This document shows positions 15,956-24,124 of a DNA stretch of 64,000 bases, piece after piece (position 1 is the stretch's first letter; each line of letters starts with the position of its first letter). The notes below the pieces were generated by a model that was given only the letters and a program-made list of their open reading frames with translations, was not told the DNA's origin and searched no databases. The translations under genes were made by a program, and so were the position numbers. Origin of the DNA: Amycolatopsis sp. QT-25 (GTDB taxonomy: Bacteria; Actinomycetota; Actinomycetes; Mycobacteriales; Pseudonocardiaceae); assembly GCF_029369745.1 (NCBI RefSeq), contig NZ_CP120210.1, positions 6,510,001 through 6,574,000 on the forward strand, read 5' to 3'.

Positions 15956-16935
15956 CGGCCGATCGAACGCAGGTACGCGGCCAGCGATTCGGCGGCCGCC
16001 GCGTTGCGCGGACCGCTCACCAGATCGCCGTAGGAGACGACGTGGAACCGGTTGTCGCGCACGGCGGGGGTGTTCTTCAGTTGTGGCGCGGAGCTGAGGA
16101 ACGCGATCTTGTCCCGCGCGGGCTGGTCCGCGTAATCCACCACGACGATCACCTCGGGTTCGGTCTTCACCACCGCTTCCCAGCCGACGCTGCCCCAGCC
16201 GTCCTGGAGGTCGCGGAAGACGTTGGTCCCGCCCGCGGCGTCGATGATGTCGTGGGGAGCGGCGTGTTTTCCCGCGGTGAAAGGCTGGTCGGTGCCGGAG
16301 TCGTAGACGAACACCTTGGCGGGCGGGGTCTTCGGCGCTCCGGCGCGGACCTTGTCGAAGCGTCCCTTGAGTTCCGTGACCAGTTCGTCGGCCCGCTGAC
16401 GGACGCCGAAGATGTCACCGAGGTTGCGCAGGTCGGTGTAGAGCGCTTCGAGCGGCGTCACTTCCGACTTCGCCGCCGGGTATTCCCAGCAGGTCTCGGT
16501 GTGCAGATAGCTGCGGATGCCGACCTGTTCCAGCAGTTTCGGGGTGATCCCGCGCTCCTCGCTGAAGCCGGAGTTCCAGCCGGCGATCACCCAGTCCGCC
16601 TTGGCGTCGACCAGGATCTCGCGGGTGACCCGCGAGGTGCCGAGCCGTTCGACCTTGGCGTAGTCGTCCTTCCACGGCGACCCGGCGATCGACGGATCAC
16701 CGAGCGAGTTCATCACGTAGCCGCGCATCCGACCGGCGAGCCCGAGCGCGAACATCTTCTCGGCGCCGGAGACGTCGTAGGCCACCGGGCGCTGCGGCGC
16801 CGGAAAGGTGACCTGCGCGCCGCAGTTGGTCACCGTGGCCTGTGCCGGTGCGGCCGGTCCGGCCTCGACCTGGGCACCACAGGCGCTCGACAGCAAGGCC
16901 GCGGTGAAAAGCGCGGCCACCCTGGACGGCTTCAT
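15952..16935 (-). CDS. ABC transporter substrate-binding lipoprotein (iron-siderophore/B12 type)
   Basis: A 327-residue periplasmic-binding-protein-like lipoprotein. The signal peptide ends in lipobox SSAC, giving lipidated C19. Two alpha/beta lobes are joined by a long helix, as in the FepB/BtuF class: RPVAYDVSGAEKMFALGLAGRM, ADWVIAGWNSGFSEE, then VFVYDSGTDQPFTAGKHAAPHDIIDAAGG and EVIVVVDYADQPA. Two further cysteines (NCGAQVTF, ETCWEYP) sit in lobe 1. ATG 16935 overlaps the ATPase stop. Ligand is unknown; iron-chelate uptake is the usual role of the family. Confidence 0.9.
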   Translation of the reverse strand: MKPSRVAALFTAALLSSACGAQVEAGPAAPAQATVTNCGAQVTFPAPQRPVAYDVSGAEKMFALGLAGRMRGYVMNSLGDPSIAGSPWKDDYAKVERLGTSRVTREILVDAKADWVIAGWNSGFSEERGITPKLLEQVGIRSYLHTETCWEYPAAKSEVTPLEALYTDLRNLGDIFGVRQRADELVTELKGRFDKVRAGAPKTPPAKVFVYDSGTDQPFTAGKHAAPHDIIDAAGGTNVFRDLQDGWGSVGWEAVVKTEPEVIVVVDYADQPARDKIAFLSSAPQLKNTPAVRDNRFHVVSYGDLVSGPRNAAAAESLAAYLRSIGR

Positions 16936-17720
16936 CGGGAGATCCCCTCGGTTTCGTCGGCGGGAAGGTCGTACAGCAGTTGGAGCGCCCCGGTCACGGG
17001 ATGGGTCACCTGGGTGACCTCGACGCCGAACACGGCGCGGACCGTCGCGGGCGTGAGCACTTCGGCCGGGGTCCCGCAGGCGGCGAGCGACCCGCCGCGC
17101 AGCAACGCGATCCGGTGACAGACGGCGGCGGCGAGGTTGAGATCGTGCAGGGCGACGAGCACGGTGAGCCCGCAGTCGCGCAGGAATTTCAGCAGTTCCA
17201 CCTGATGGCGGACGTCGAGGTGATTGGTCGGCTCGTCGAGGACCAGCACCTCCGGTTCGCCGACGAGCGCCCTCGCCACCAGGACCCGCTGCCGTTCGCC
17301 GCCGGAAAGCGTCAGCACACTGCGCTGGGCGAGATGGGTGATGTCCAATCGCCGCAACGCTTCCCGGCACAGCGCGCGTTCGCGGGCCGAGAGCCGGAGG
17401 TTGCCACGCTGATGCGGCGACCGGCCGAGTGTGACGACCTCCTCGACGGTGAAGTCCAGATCCGCGCGGCTGTCCTGGGTGAGCGCGGCGATCCGGCGGG
17501 CGGTGTCGCGCAAACCCTGCTCCGCCAGATCGATGCCGTCGAGCAGGACGGCACCCCCGGACGGGGTCAGCGCGCGGTAGACGCAGCGCAACGCCGTCGA
17601 CTTGCCGCTGCCGTTGGGGCCGAGAAGGCCGACGACCTCGCCCGCCCCGACGTCCAGGCTCAGTTCGCGGATCAGCGTCGATCCGGCCACCTCGACGGAA
17701 AGCGCGCTCAAGGACAGCAT
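16932..17720 (-). CDS. ABC transporter ATP-binding protein (FecE/FhuC type)
   Basis: A 262-residue ATPase energising the permease encoded just upstream. Walker A is GPNGSGKST (34-42), the Q-loop is in ALTQDSRADL, the signature is LSGGERQRVLVARAL, Walker B is VLVLDEPTNHLD, and the switch His is in VALHDLNLA. These are classic for metal-chelate importers. ATG 17720 shares one base with the permease stop (TGATG); its stop overlaps the lipoprotein start. Confidence 0.94.
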   Translation of the reverse strand: MLSLSALSVEVAGSTLIRELSLDVGAGEVVGLLGPNGSGKSTALRCVYRALTPSGGAVLLDGIDLAEQGLRDTARRIAALTQDSRADLDFTVEEVVTLGRSPHQRGNLRLSARERALCREALRRLDITHLAQRSVLTLSGGERQRVLVARALVGEPEVLVLDEPTNHLDVRHQVELLKFLRDCGLTVLVALHDLNLAAAVCHRIALLRGGSLAACGTPAEVLTPATVRAVFGVEVTQVTHPVTGALQLLYDLPADETEGISR

Positions 17721-18829
17721 CAGCGACCCCCGAACGCGTAGCCGCGGCGCCGCATCACGACGAGGAACACCGGGACGCCGATCAGCGCGGTGATCACGCC
17801 GAGCGGCAGTTCCTCCGGCGCGACGAGCGTACGGGCGAGCAGATCGACCCACACCAGGAAGACCGCGCCCACGAGCGGGGCGAGCGCCAGCACCCGGCGA
17901 TGCCCCGAACCGGCGATCATCCGCACCACGTGCGGCAGGACCAGCCCGACGAACCCGATCGAGCCGCTGACCGCCACCAGCAGTCCGGTGACGACCGCGG
18001 TGAGCAGGAAAAGCCGGCGGCGCAAGGCGGCCGCGTCGGTGCCGAGGCTCATCGCGGTCTCGTCGCCCATGGACAGGACGTCGAGCGCGGTGCCGTACCG
18101 CAGCAGGACCACGATCGCCACGGCCACCCCGAGCGCGGCCAGCGGCAGGGCCGCCCAGGTCGCCGCGCCGAGGCTGCCCAGCAGCCAGAACAGCACGGTC
18201 TGCGCGGCCTGGCCGCTCGGCGAGAGGTAGACGAGCACGCTCATCACGGCTTGGAAGGCGTAGGTGAGCGCGACCCCGGTGAGCACGAGACGCAACGGCG
18301 TCAGGCCGAATCCACCGCGGGCAGCCAGATACACGAGCGCCGTCGCACCCAGCGCGCCGAGGAAGGCGGCCGTCGACAGCGCCAGCACGCCGAGCCCGGC
18401 GAACAGGCCGAACACCACGACGGCGGCGGCGCCGACGGAGGCGCCCGACGAGATCCCGAGCACGAACGGATCGGCGAGGGCGTTGCGGACCAGGGCCTGC
18501 ACGGCGACCCCGACCACCGCGAGCCCCGCGCCGACCACGGCCGCCAGCAGTACCCGTGGGGTGCGGACCTGCCAGACGATCGAGTACCCGGTGACGTCGT
18601 CGCCGGTGATGGTGCCACCGATGATCGCCTTTCCCAGATAACGCAGGACATCCGGGAGCGCGACGGTGGTCGGGCCGAGTGCGATGCCCGCGATCAGCGA
18701 GAGCAGGAGCGCCGCCGACAGCAGCAGCACCGGGCCGGTGAGCCGCAGCGGGCGAGCGGCTCGTTCGCCGGACCCAGCGTCGTCCGGTTCGGCGAACAGG
18801 CGAAGCGGTTCAGCCGGCACGTTCACCAC
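17720..18829 (-). CDS. FecCD-family iron-chelate permease
   Basis: A 369-residue membrane protein with about ten transmembrane helices: LTGPVLLLSAALLLSLIAGI first, and the conserved coupling segment SIGFVGLVLPHVVRMIAG near 275-295. The family signature RTPRVLLAAVVGAGLAVVG and ALADPFVLGISSGASVGA are present. A single permease gene implies a homodimer. The start may be either of two adjacent GTG codons at 18829/18826. It follows the methyltransferase stop by 6 bases. Confidence 0.94.
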   Translation of the reverse strand: MVNVPAEPLRLFAEPDDAGSGERAARPLRLTGPVLLLSAALLLSLIAGIALGPTTVALPDVLRYLGKAIIGGTITGDDVTGYSIVWQVRTPRVLLAAVVGAGLAVVGVAVQALVRNALADPFVLGISSGASVGAAAVVVFGLFAGLGVLALSTAAFLGALGATALVYLAARGGFGLTPLRLVLTGVALTYAFQAVMSVLVYLSPSGQAAQTVLFWLLGSLGAATWAALPLAALGVAVAIVVLLRYGTALDVLSMGDETAMSLGTDAAALRRRLFLLTAVVTGLLVAVSGSIGFVGLVLPHVVRMIAGSGHRRVLALAPLVGAVFLVWVDLLARTLVAPEELPLGVITALIGVPVFLVVMRRRGYAFGGR

Positions 18830-18835
18830 GCACGA

Positions 18836-19549
18836 TCAGGCGGCGTGCGTGGTTGTCGTACGGCGAGCCGTCGAAGTCACCGAAGCACTCGACGCGGTGA
18901 AGCCCACCGTCTCGAACAGCGCCTTCAGCTCCGCGGCGCTGTAGAGGAAGGACAGGATCGACGCCTGCTTCGCCACACCATCGCGGATCAGCGTCCATTC
19001 GGTCTCGAGGCGGGTCCAGTCGTCGAGGATGGTGTCGCGCATGAACACCGTCCCACCGTCGACGTCGACCGCTTTCGGGTGGCCGACCCAGCCCGCGAGC
19101 ACCTCCTTGCCGAGGACGTCGACCAGCAGCCTGCCACCGGGTGCGAGACTCGCGTAGGCGTTCCGCAGCACGGTGAGGTTGTCACCCGGTTCGGTGAAGT
19201 AGCCGAACGAGGTGTACATGTTGACGATCAGGTCGTACGCGCCGGACTCGGTGTACTCCAGCATGTCGGCCTGGATCAGTTTCGCGGCGACTCCGGCGCT
19301 TTCACAGGCCTCGCGCGCGCGTTCGAGCATCGCCGGGCTGAGGTCGACGCCGGTCACGTCGGCACCCTTCCTCGCCAGCGGCACGACGTGGATCGCCGGG
19401 CCGCACGCCAGATCGAGCACTTTCGCGCCATCGGCGACCTGGAGCAGCGGTGACGTGGCCGTCAGGCGTTCGGCCTCTTCGGCCCGGCTGGGCGGGAACA
19501 TCACGTCCGCGAAGCCGACCCACAGGTCGTCGTCCTCGTACCAGTGCAT
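18836..19549 (-). CDS. Class I SAM-dependent methyltransferase
   Basis: A 237-residue methyltransferase and first gene of the operon 19549-13713. Motif I is VLDLACGPAIHVVPLARKG (E/DxGxGxG type, GxA variant), then DVTGVDLSPAMLERAR, AKLIQADMLEY and YDLIVNMYTSFGYF, with LAPGGRLLVDVLGKE after. The SFGYF element is typical of small-molecule methyltransferases. Placed ahead of an iron-chelate-type importer, PLP enzyme and ATP-grasp ligase, it probably methylates the same small molecule. No Fur/DmdR-like box or riboswitch is evident upstream. Confidence 0.87.
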   Translation of the reverse strand: MHWYEDDDLWVGFADVMFPPSRAEEAERLTATSPLLQVADGAKVLDLACGPAIHVVPLARKGADVTGVDLSPAMLERAREACESAGVAAKLIQADMLEYTESGAYDLIVNMYTSFGYFTEPGDNLTVLRNAYASLAPGGRLLVDVLGKEVLAGWVGHPKAVDVDGGTVFMRDTILDDWTRLETEWTLIRDGVAKQASILSFLYSAAELKALFETVGFTASSASVTSTARRTTTTHAA

Positions 19550-19684
19550 CTCTCTCCGCTCGCCGGGCCGCAGGATTCAGCCCCACAAGTCGTCGAAAGG
19601 TCGTCTCCGGTTCCCGGTTTCGCCGCCTTTCTCGTGGAGTGATCACGCGAGTGCCGGTCGGGATGGGCGTGAGGGGCGTGTGCA

Positions 19685-19739
19685 GTACATGAAGGACCCC
19701 TTCCTGTACCCAGGCGCAAGGATGGGGTCCTTCATGTAC
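19685..19739. repeat. Palindromic hairpin, GTACATGAAGG type
   Basis: Perfect 16-bp arms GTACATGAAGGACCCC (19685-19700) and its complement (19724-19739), loop 23, upstream of the methyltransferase operon. Confidence 0.9.
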
Positions 19740-19881
19740 CGGGGACCGGCTGGGGCAGGTGAGCGAGTCTTCCGCGGTACGGGCCGGACCGGGGGGTCGT
19801 GAGGGGCGATTCCGATTATCGAGAGGTAAGTCGAGCCTGTCGTGTCGCAGGGCTTGTGGTCGCTCTGTGCAGGCGGTCTCG

Positions 19882-19940
19882 AAGTCCGTGAAGGCCTCCT
19901 TGAGGGACCCTGGGTCCCTCAAGGAGGCCTTCACGGACTT
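19882..19940. repeat. Long perfect palindrome, GTGAAGGCCTCC type
   Basis: Perfect 29-bp arms at 19882-19910 and 19912-19940 with a one-base centre. The arm contains GTGAAGGCCTCCTTGAGGG. The inner part repeats the hairpin at 8030-8062. It can act as a terminator for either strand. Confidence 0.93.
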
Positions 19941-19985
19941 GCCACCTACACGAACGCTTGCCTTACCCCTCAATGGGCCGGCCGC

Positions 19986-20993
19986 TCAGGGAGGCGGGAT
20001 CAGCTCGATGAGGAACGCCTGGTCGGGCGCGCCGGAGCAGCGTTCCCGGACGACCTCCGTACCGGCGACGGTGTCCATGTCACGCAGGCCGAGGCACTGG
20101 CTGGTGCCGATAGGGCGGATGACGAAACGCCCCTCCTCCGCCGGACCGGCCGAGCCGATGGTGAACAACTGGTCCATACCATCGTCGTCGCAGTCGTCGC
20201 GGGGTTCGATCAGGTCGTGCCCCGGCCCCTCGTTCACGACCGTGAGGCAGCCGACCCCGCTCTCCGGATGGTGCCACTGGATCTGCACGGCGTTTTCTTC
20301 GCCGACCGGGTCGATGAACAGATGTGGCGACGTGTCACCACCGCAGAGCTGCTGGGCGACGATGGTGCCGGCATAGTGCCTGGTCCGGTCCGTCCCTTCG
20401 GCGAGACAGAACTCGGGAGAGCGGGCGGGGCGGATCTGCGCCCAGCTGCCCACCTCCCGGATGTCCAGCCCCGGCACCACGGCCACGGTGTCCTTGCCCT
20501 TCGACGCCACGCCGAAGGACCGGGTCAGATAGCCCAGGGTCCCGACGAGGACGACGCTCACGACCGCGGCCACGATCAGCGGGCCACGCCAGCGCCGAGG
20601 TCGCCGCGTCTCCGGCGCGGGCTCCGGTTCCGGCGGAAGCGCGGGGGTCACCTTCACGTCGTCGACGAGCCGCAGCGGAACCCCCATCGCGATCCGCGTC
20701 CGGGCGCCGAGCCACCGTCGTACCTCTTCGTCGTTCAGCCCGCACGCGCGCGTGAACGTCTCCACGAACGATTCGCGGGGCAATGTGGTCCGGCCGAGAG
20801 TGGTCGCGACCGTACTCGCCGGAAGCGTTCCCCCGAGTTCTTTCGCGCGTCCGGCCAGCTGTCGATAAGTCAATCCGGACCACGTTCTCAATACACGCAG
20901 TGCCGCCGTGAACTCAGCCGGTGAAGACGCCGAGTCCGGTGCTGGAACAGCCGTCGACGACTCCCCGTCGCCGTCCCCCTCATCCACGATCAT
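19986..20993 (-). CDS. Membrane-anchored HTH protein with extracytoplasmic lectin-like domain
   Basis: A 335-residue protein. Residues about 22-95 form an XRE-like helix-turn-helix (PAEFTAALRVLRTWSGLTYRQL, LPASTVATTLGRTTLPRESFV). A proline-rich linker leads to one transmembrane helix near 145-167 (GPLIVAAVVSVVLVGTLGYL). The C-terminal 165 residues lie outside and contain FCLAEG, GCLTVVN, QCLGLRDMD and a final ERCSGAPDQAF, resembling a ricin-type/beta-trefoil fold with conserved cysteines. This cytoplasm-HTH to outside-sensor layout recurs in actinobacteria, with unknown signal. ATG 20993 is chosen because the HTH begins shortly after it. Confidence 0.68.
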   Translation of the reverse strand: MIVDEGDGDGESSTAVPAPDSASSPAEFTAALRVLRTWSGLTYRQLAGRAKELGGTLPASTVATTLGRTTLPRESFVETFTRACGLNDEEVRRWLGARTRIAMGVPLRLVDDVKVTPALPPEPEPAPETRRPRRWRGPLIVAAVVSVVLVGTLGYLTRSFGVASKGKDTVAVVPGLDIREVGSWAQIRPARSPEFCLAEGTDRTRHYAGTIVAQQLCGGDTSPHLFIDPVGEENAVQIQWHHPESGVGCLTVVNEGPGHDLIEPRDDCDDDGMDQLFTIGSAGPAEEGRFVIRPIGTSQCLGLRDMDTVAGTEVVRERCSGAPDQAFLIELIPPP

Positions 20994-21582
20994 CGCTCTA
21001 GATTGACTGAACCGATCTCGACCGTGATACCGCCATTCAGCGGCGCCGAAACCTGCTGTTCGGGCGACTCGAACGATTTCGAACAAGGCCGAACTGGCCG
21101 AAGGTTGCCCACGCGCTGGTCAGGAAGTCAGGCTGACCCCAGTCGGTCCCCAAGCCGGCCCCCACGAGGGGAGCTCGGGAATACCGGGCCGAAGAAACAT
21201 GAGCAAACCAGAAGAGTCCGCACGATCATCGTCAAGGGCGACGGTGAACCCGGCGGAAACACCTGGTTCACCTCGGAAGGTATCCACTGAAATTCCTGCT
21301 TTGAAAGACCGGATGACGTTCGACGTCGCCCTCATCGGGCCATGACCTGCTGATTCCGAAGAGAAATCCTCGTGCGCCGCACATCTGAGCACACGCGAGG
21401 AATGAAAGCTGCGATTCCAGCAGCGAACCGGCGGTTCGCAGACCGACCCACCGCGCCGATCGTATCGGCCCGGTGACCGTGCGTGGACATAAGCGACAAC
21501 CATGCCTGACGCGGTATGCCCGGTCTCGGTCGAACCCGGTCGTCCATAAATGGCGAACATCGGATTGTGTGGAGCGTTGTTG
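20994..21582. other. Intergenic region between divergent genes
   Basis: About 590 bases with lower GC than the surroundings and no convincing coding frame. It must carry promoters for the HTH-membrane protein (leftward) and the flavoprotein operon (rightward). I see no clear hairpin or operator. Confidence 0.5.
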
Positions 21583-23025
21583 ATGTATAGCGGGCAAAAT
21601 GCCGTGGCCGAGAGGCAGGTCGTCGTCGTCGGGGCCGGTAATGCGGGTCTTTGCGCGGGTATAGCCGCGCTGCAGGAGGGCGCGATCTCCGTCAGTGTCC
21701 TCGAAGCCGCGCCGAAAGAACTGCGCGGCGGTAACAGTTCCTTGACCAGGACCATGCGTTTCTCTTGGACAGGAAGCCGCTTCATCGCGAGCCTGTTGCG
21801 AGAGGCGGACAAAAGCCGGGTCGAAGAGATCTTGGCCGGCCGGCCGGGGTACACGGACGAGCAGTACCTCGACGACTGGTTGCGCGTGTGCGGGGATCAG
21901 GTGGACGTCGCGCTGATCGAATCGATCGTCCGCCGTTCCACCGAAACGATCACCTGGATGCGCGGCTTCGGCCAGCGCTGGGCACCGCGGCCGACCCCGC
22001 TCCCCGGCGACGTGCCGATCGTGCTCGACGGTGGCGGCCAGCGCCTTCAGGACCGCAACTTCGACCGGTTCGAACGGCTCGGTGGAACGGTCTTCCACGA
22101 CAGCGCGGTCACCGGCTTCGAGAAGACCGCCGACGGCCGGTACCTGGTCCACGGATCCGGGCCCGCCTTCCCGGTGATCGCCGACGCGCTGGTGCTGGCG
22201 TCCGCGGGTTTCGAGGCGAACACCCGGCTGCGGGAACGCCACCTCGGCGAGGACTGGCGGGACGTGAAGCTGCGCGGCATACCGTTCAACGACGGTGTCC
22301 CGCTGGCGGCGGCCGTCGAATTCGGCGCCGACACCGCGGGCAACTGGGAAAAGTGCCACACCACGCCGCAGGGTGTCGAGCTGCCCGACCACATGCTGCC
22401 CGGGCAGATGCACGAATCCCACGGCCTCGCCAGGTACGCCTTCCCGCTGGGTGTCGTGGTCAACCGGGAAGGGCACCGGTTCTTCGACGAAGACGGCGGC
22501 TACAGCAACCTCACCTACGTCTCGCTCGGGCAGAAGATCCAGGAACAGCCGGGACGGATCGCGTTCCAGATCTTCGACGACAAGGTCGTCTCGGCCGGGG
22601 CACTCCCGAAGGGCTACCTCGGCGATCCGGCGTCGGTGACCGTCTCCTCGATCGAGGAAGGCGCCCGTCGGCTCGGCATCGACGCCGCGAACCTGGCGGC
22701 CGAGATCGAGCGGTTGCACGCCGGCCGAACGGAGAAGCGGCTCGACACGCCGCCGTTCCTGTTCGTCCCGGTGGTCTGCGGTCTGACCTTCACCTATGGC
22801 GGGCTGTCCGTGACCCCCGGCGCCGAGGTGCGCGGCGGCGGTGAACCGATCGACGGTCTCTACGCGGCGGGCGTGATCGTGGGCGGGCTCTACGACCAGG
22901 GCTATCCGGGCGGAACCGGCTTGATGGCGGGCGCCGTCCTGGGCCGGATGGCCGGCACGTCCGCCGCCCGCCACGCCATCCGGTCGCGGGGAGGGGAAGC
23001 CCGTGTCGGCACCGTCGCTGGCTGA
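21583..23025 (+). CDS. FAD-dependent dehydrogenase (fumarate-reductase/TcuA-like)
   Basis: A 480-residue flavoprotein of the fumarate reductase / tricarballylate dehydrogenase / ketosteroid dehydrogenase class. The dinucleotide motif is VVVVGAGNAGLCAGIAALQEGA. RGGNSSLTRTMRFSW follows, the TcuA-type substrate loop, then ADALVLASAGFEAN and the C-terminal FAD site TYGGLSVTPGAEV, IDGLYAAGVIVGGLYD and YPGGTGLMAGAVLGR. ATG 21583 has GGAG 9 bases upstream; an earlier ATG at 21550 lacks a ribosome site. The next gene starts 23 bases before its stop, so an operon is certain. The substrate is unknown. Confidence 0.86.
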   Translation: MYSGQNAVAERQVVVVGAGNAGLCAGIAALQEGAISVSVLEAAPKELRGGNSSLTRTMRFSWTGSRFIASLLREADKSRVEEILAGRPGYTDEQYLDDWLRVCGDQVDVALIESIVRRSTETITWMRGFGQRWAPRPTPLPGDVPIVLDGGGQRLQDRNFDRFERLGGTVFHDSAVTGFEKTADGRYLVHGSGPAFPVIADALVLASAGFEANTRLRERHLGEDWRDVKLRGIPFNDGVPLAAAVEFGADTAGNWEKCHTTPQGVELPDHMLPGQMHESHGLARYAFPLGVVVNREGHRFFDEDGGYSNLTYVSLGQKIQEQPGRIAFQIFDDKVVSAGALPKGYLGDPASVTVSSIEEGARRLGIDAANLAAEIERLHAGRTEKRLDTPPFLFVPVVCGLTFTYGGLSVTPGAEVRGGGEPIDGLYAAGVIVGGLYDQGYPGGTGLMAGAVLGRMAGTSAARHAIRSRGGEARVGTVAG

Positions 23026-24124
23026 GAAGACGATCGTGATCGTCGGACTCGGCAAGATCGGGTCCCTGTACGCCGCGTGCTACGGGCAAGCGGGTCATCG
23101 GCTCCGCACGGTGGACCTCGGCGACGGCGCCGAGTGGGACCAGGTGGCGCGGGTGCCGGATCCGACGGGCGTCGACGCCTGGGTGGTCGCCACCCCGACG
23201 GCGACCCATCTCTGCGTGGTCGAAGAGATCCTGCGGCTTCAGCCCGACGCGCGGATCCTGCTCGAGAAACCGGCCTGCTACCCGGACGAACTCGACGCTC
23301 TCGGCCGCACGATGCTGCGGCATCCCCGTGCCCGGATCATCGTCAACGACGTCTATTCCCACAGCGAGGCCGTGCAGCGCTTCGCGGCGTCGGTGCGGGA
23401 AGCCGGTGCTTTCGACGCGATCCGGAAGATCACCATCGAATTCACCAAGAACCGGGAGTTCGACGTCGCGAACGGCAGGTTCGTCGACACTCGATACGGC
23501 GAGGCCGGCTACGAGGGCTTCCACATGCTCAGCATTCTGCGCGCGATCCTTCCGGTCGATCAGTACCGGACGTACCTGCGCACGGTGCCTTCGTCGGTGA
23601 CGGCGGAAATGCGGGTGCTGACCTCGGCGATCGACCTGCCGGACGTCGAGCTCTACACGTCGTCGACCGGCGCTGTCGCCTTTCCGGCCTTGGCCGGATT
23701 CGCCTTCCCCGAGGACGTGTCGAGGGACTTCGTCATCCCCGCCACCATTCCCTACGGCTCCGAGTTCCGGTATCGCTTCGCCGACGTGGAATTCCACTCC
23801 GGCAAACACGTCACCCTCGTCTTCGAACCGTTCTTCGGCTCCGGACTCGACCACAAGAACATCCACGCCGTTCACGTCCGGCACGCCGGCGACCTTCTCG
23901 AACCGGTCGCGGCACGCCATTTCCTGATCACCGTCAACCACTTCAAGGAGGCACTTCTGACCCAGCTGAACCTGTTGGGGCACCTCGACGAGGGCAGCAC
24001 GGTGACCCGGCCCGCCGAGCACCGGTTCCTCGCCGCGCTGGGTTCGGCGATGTTCACCGGCACCTTCCCGCAGACATCGGAAAACGACCACGAAGAGTTC
24101 GCACGAATTGGGAGCGAAGCATGA
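23003..24124 (+). CDS. Gfo/Idh/MocA-like oxidoreductase
   Basis: A 373-residue NAD(P)-dependent oxidoreductase with an N-terminal Rossmann fold (IVIVGLGKIGSLYAACYGQAG), the VVATPTATHLCVVEEIL segment and the catalytic EKPACYPDEL, equivalent to the family EKP motif, followed by the alpha/beta C-domain. Enzymes of this family oxidise or reduce sugar derivatives and cyclitols. GTG 23003 has GAGGGGAAG upstream. It overlaps both the flavoprotein gene and the next gene (ATGA). It probably acts on the same molecule as its neighbours. Confidence 0.8.
   Translation: MSAPSLAEKTIVIVGLGKIGSLYAACYGQAGHRLRTVDLGDGAEWDQVARVPDPTGVDAWVVATPTATHLCVVEEILRLQPDARILLEKPACYPDELDALGRTMLRHPRARIIVNDVYSHSEAVQRFAASVREAGAFDAIRKITIEFTKNREFDVANGRFVDTRYGEAGYEGFHMLSILRAILPVDQYRTYLRTVPSSVTAEMRVLTSAIDLPDVELYTSSTGAVAFPALAGFAFPEDVSRDFVIPATIPYGSEFRYRFADVEFHSGKHVTLVFEPFFGSGLDHKNIHAVHVRHAGDLLEPVAARHFLITVNHFKEALLTQLNLLGHLDEGSTVTRPAEHRFLAALGSAMFTGTFPQTSENDHEEFARIGSEA

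Noticed and set aside
17900..19453. 517-codon plus-strand open frame opposite the permease and methyltransferase
   Set aside because: Antisense shadow with low-complexity Arg/Gln/Glu composition. The minus-strand genes carry unmistakable motifs.
19550..19985. Riboswitch (cobalamin or other) upstream of the transporter operon
   Set aside because: I looked for a B12-box-like or other conserved leader pattern before the methyltransferase and found only the palindromes.
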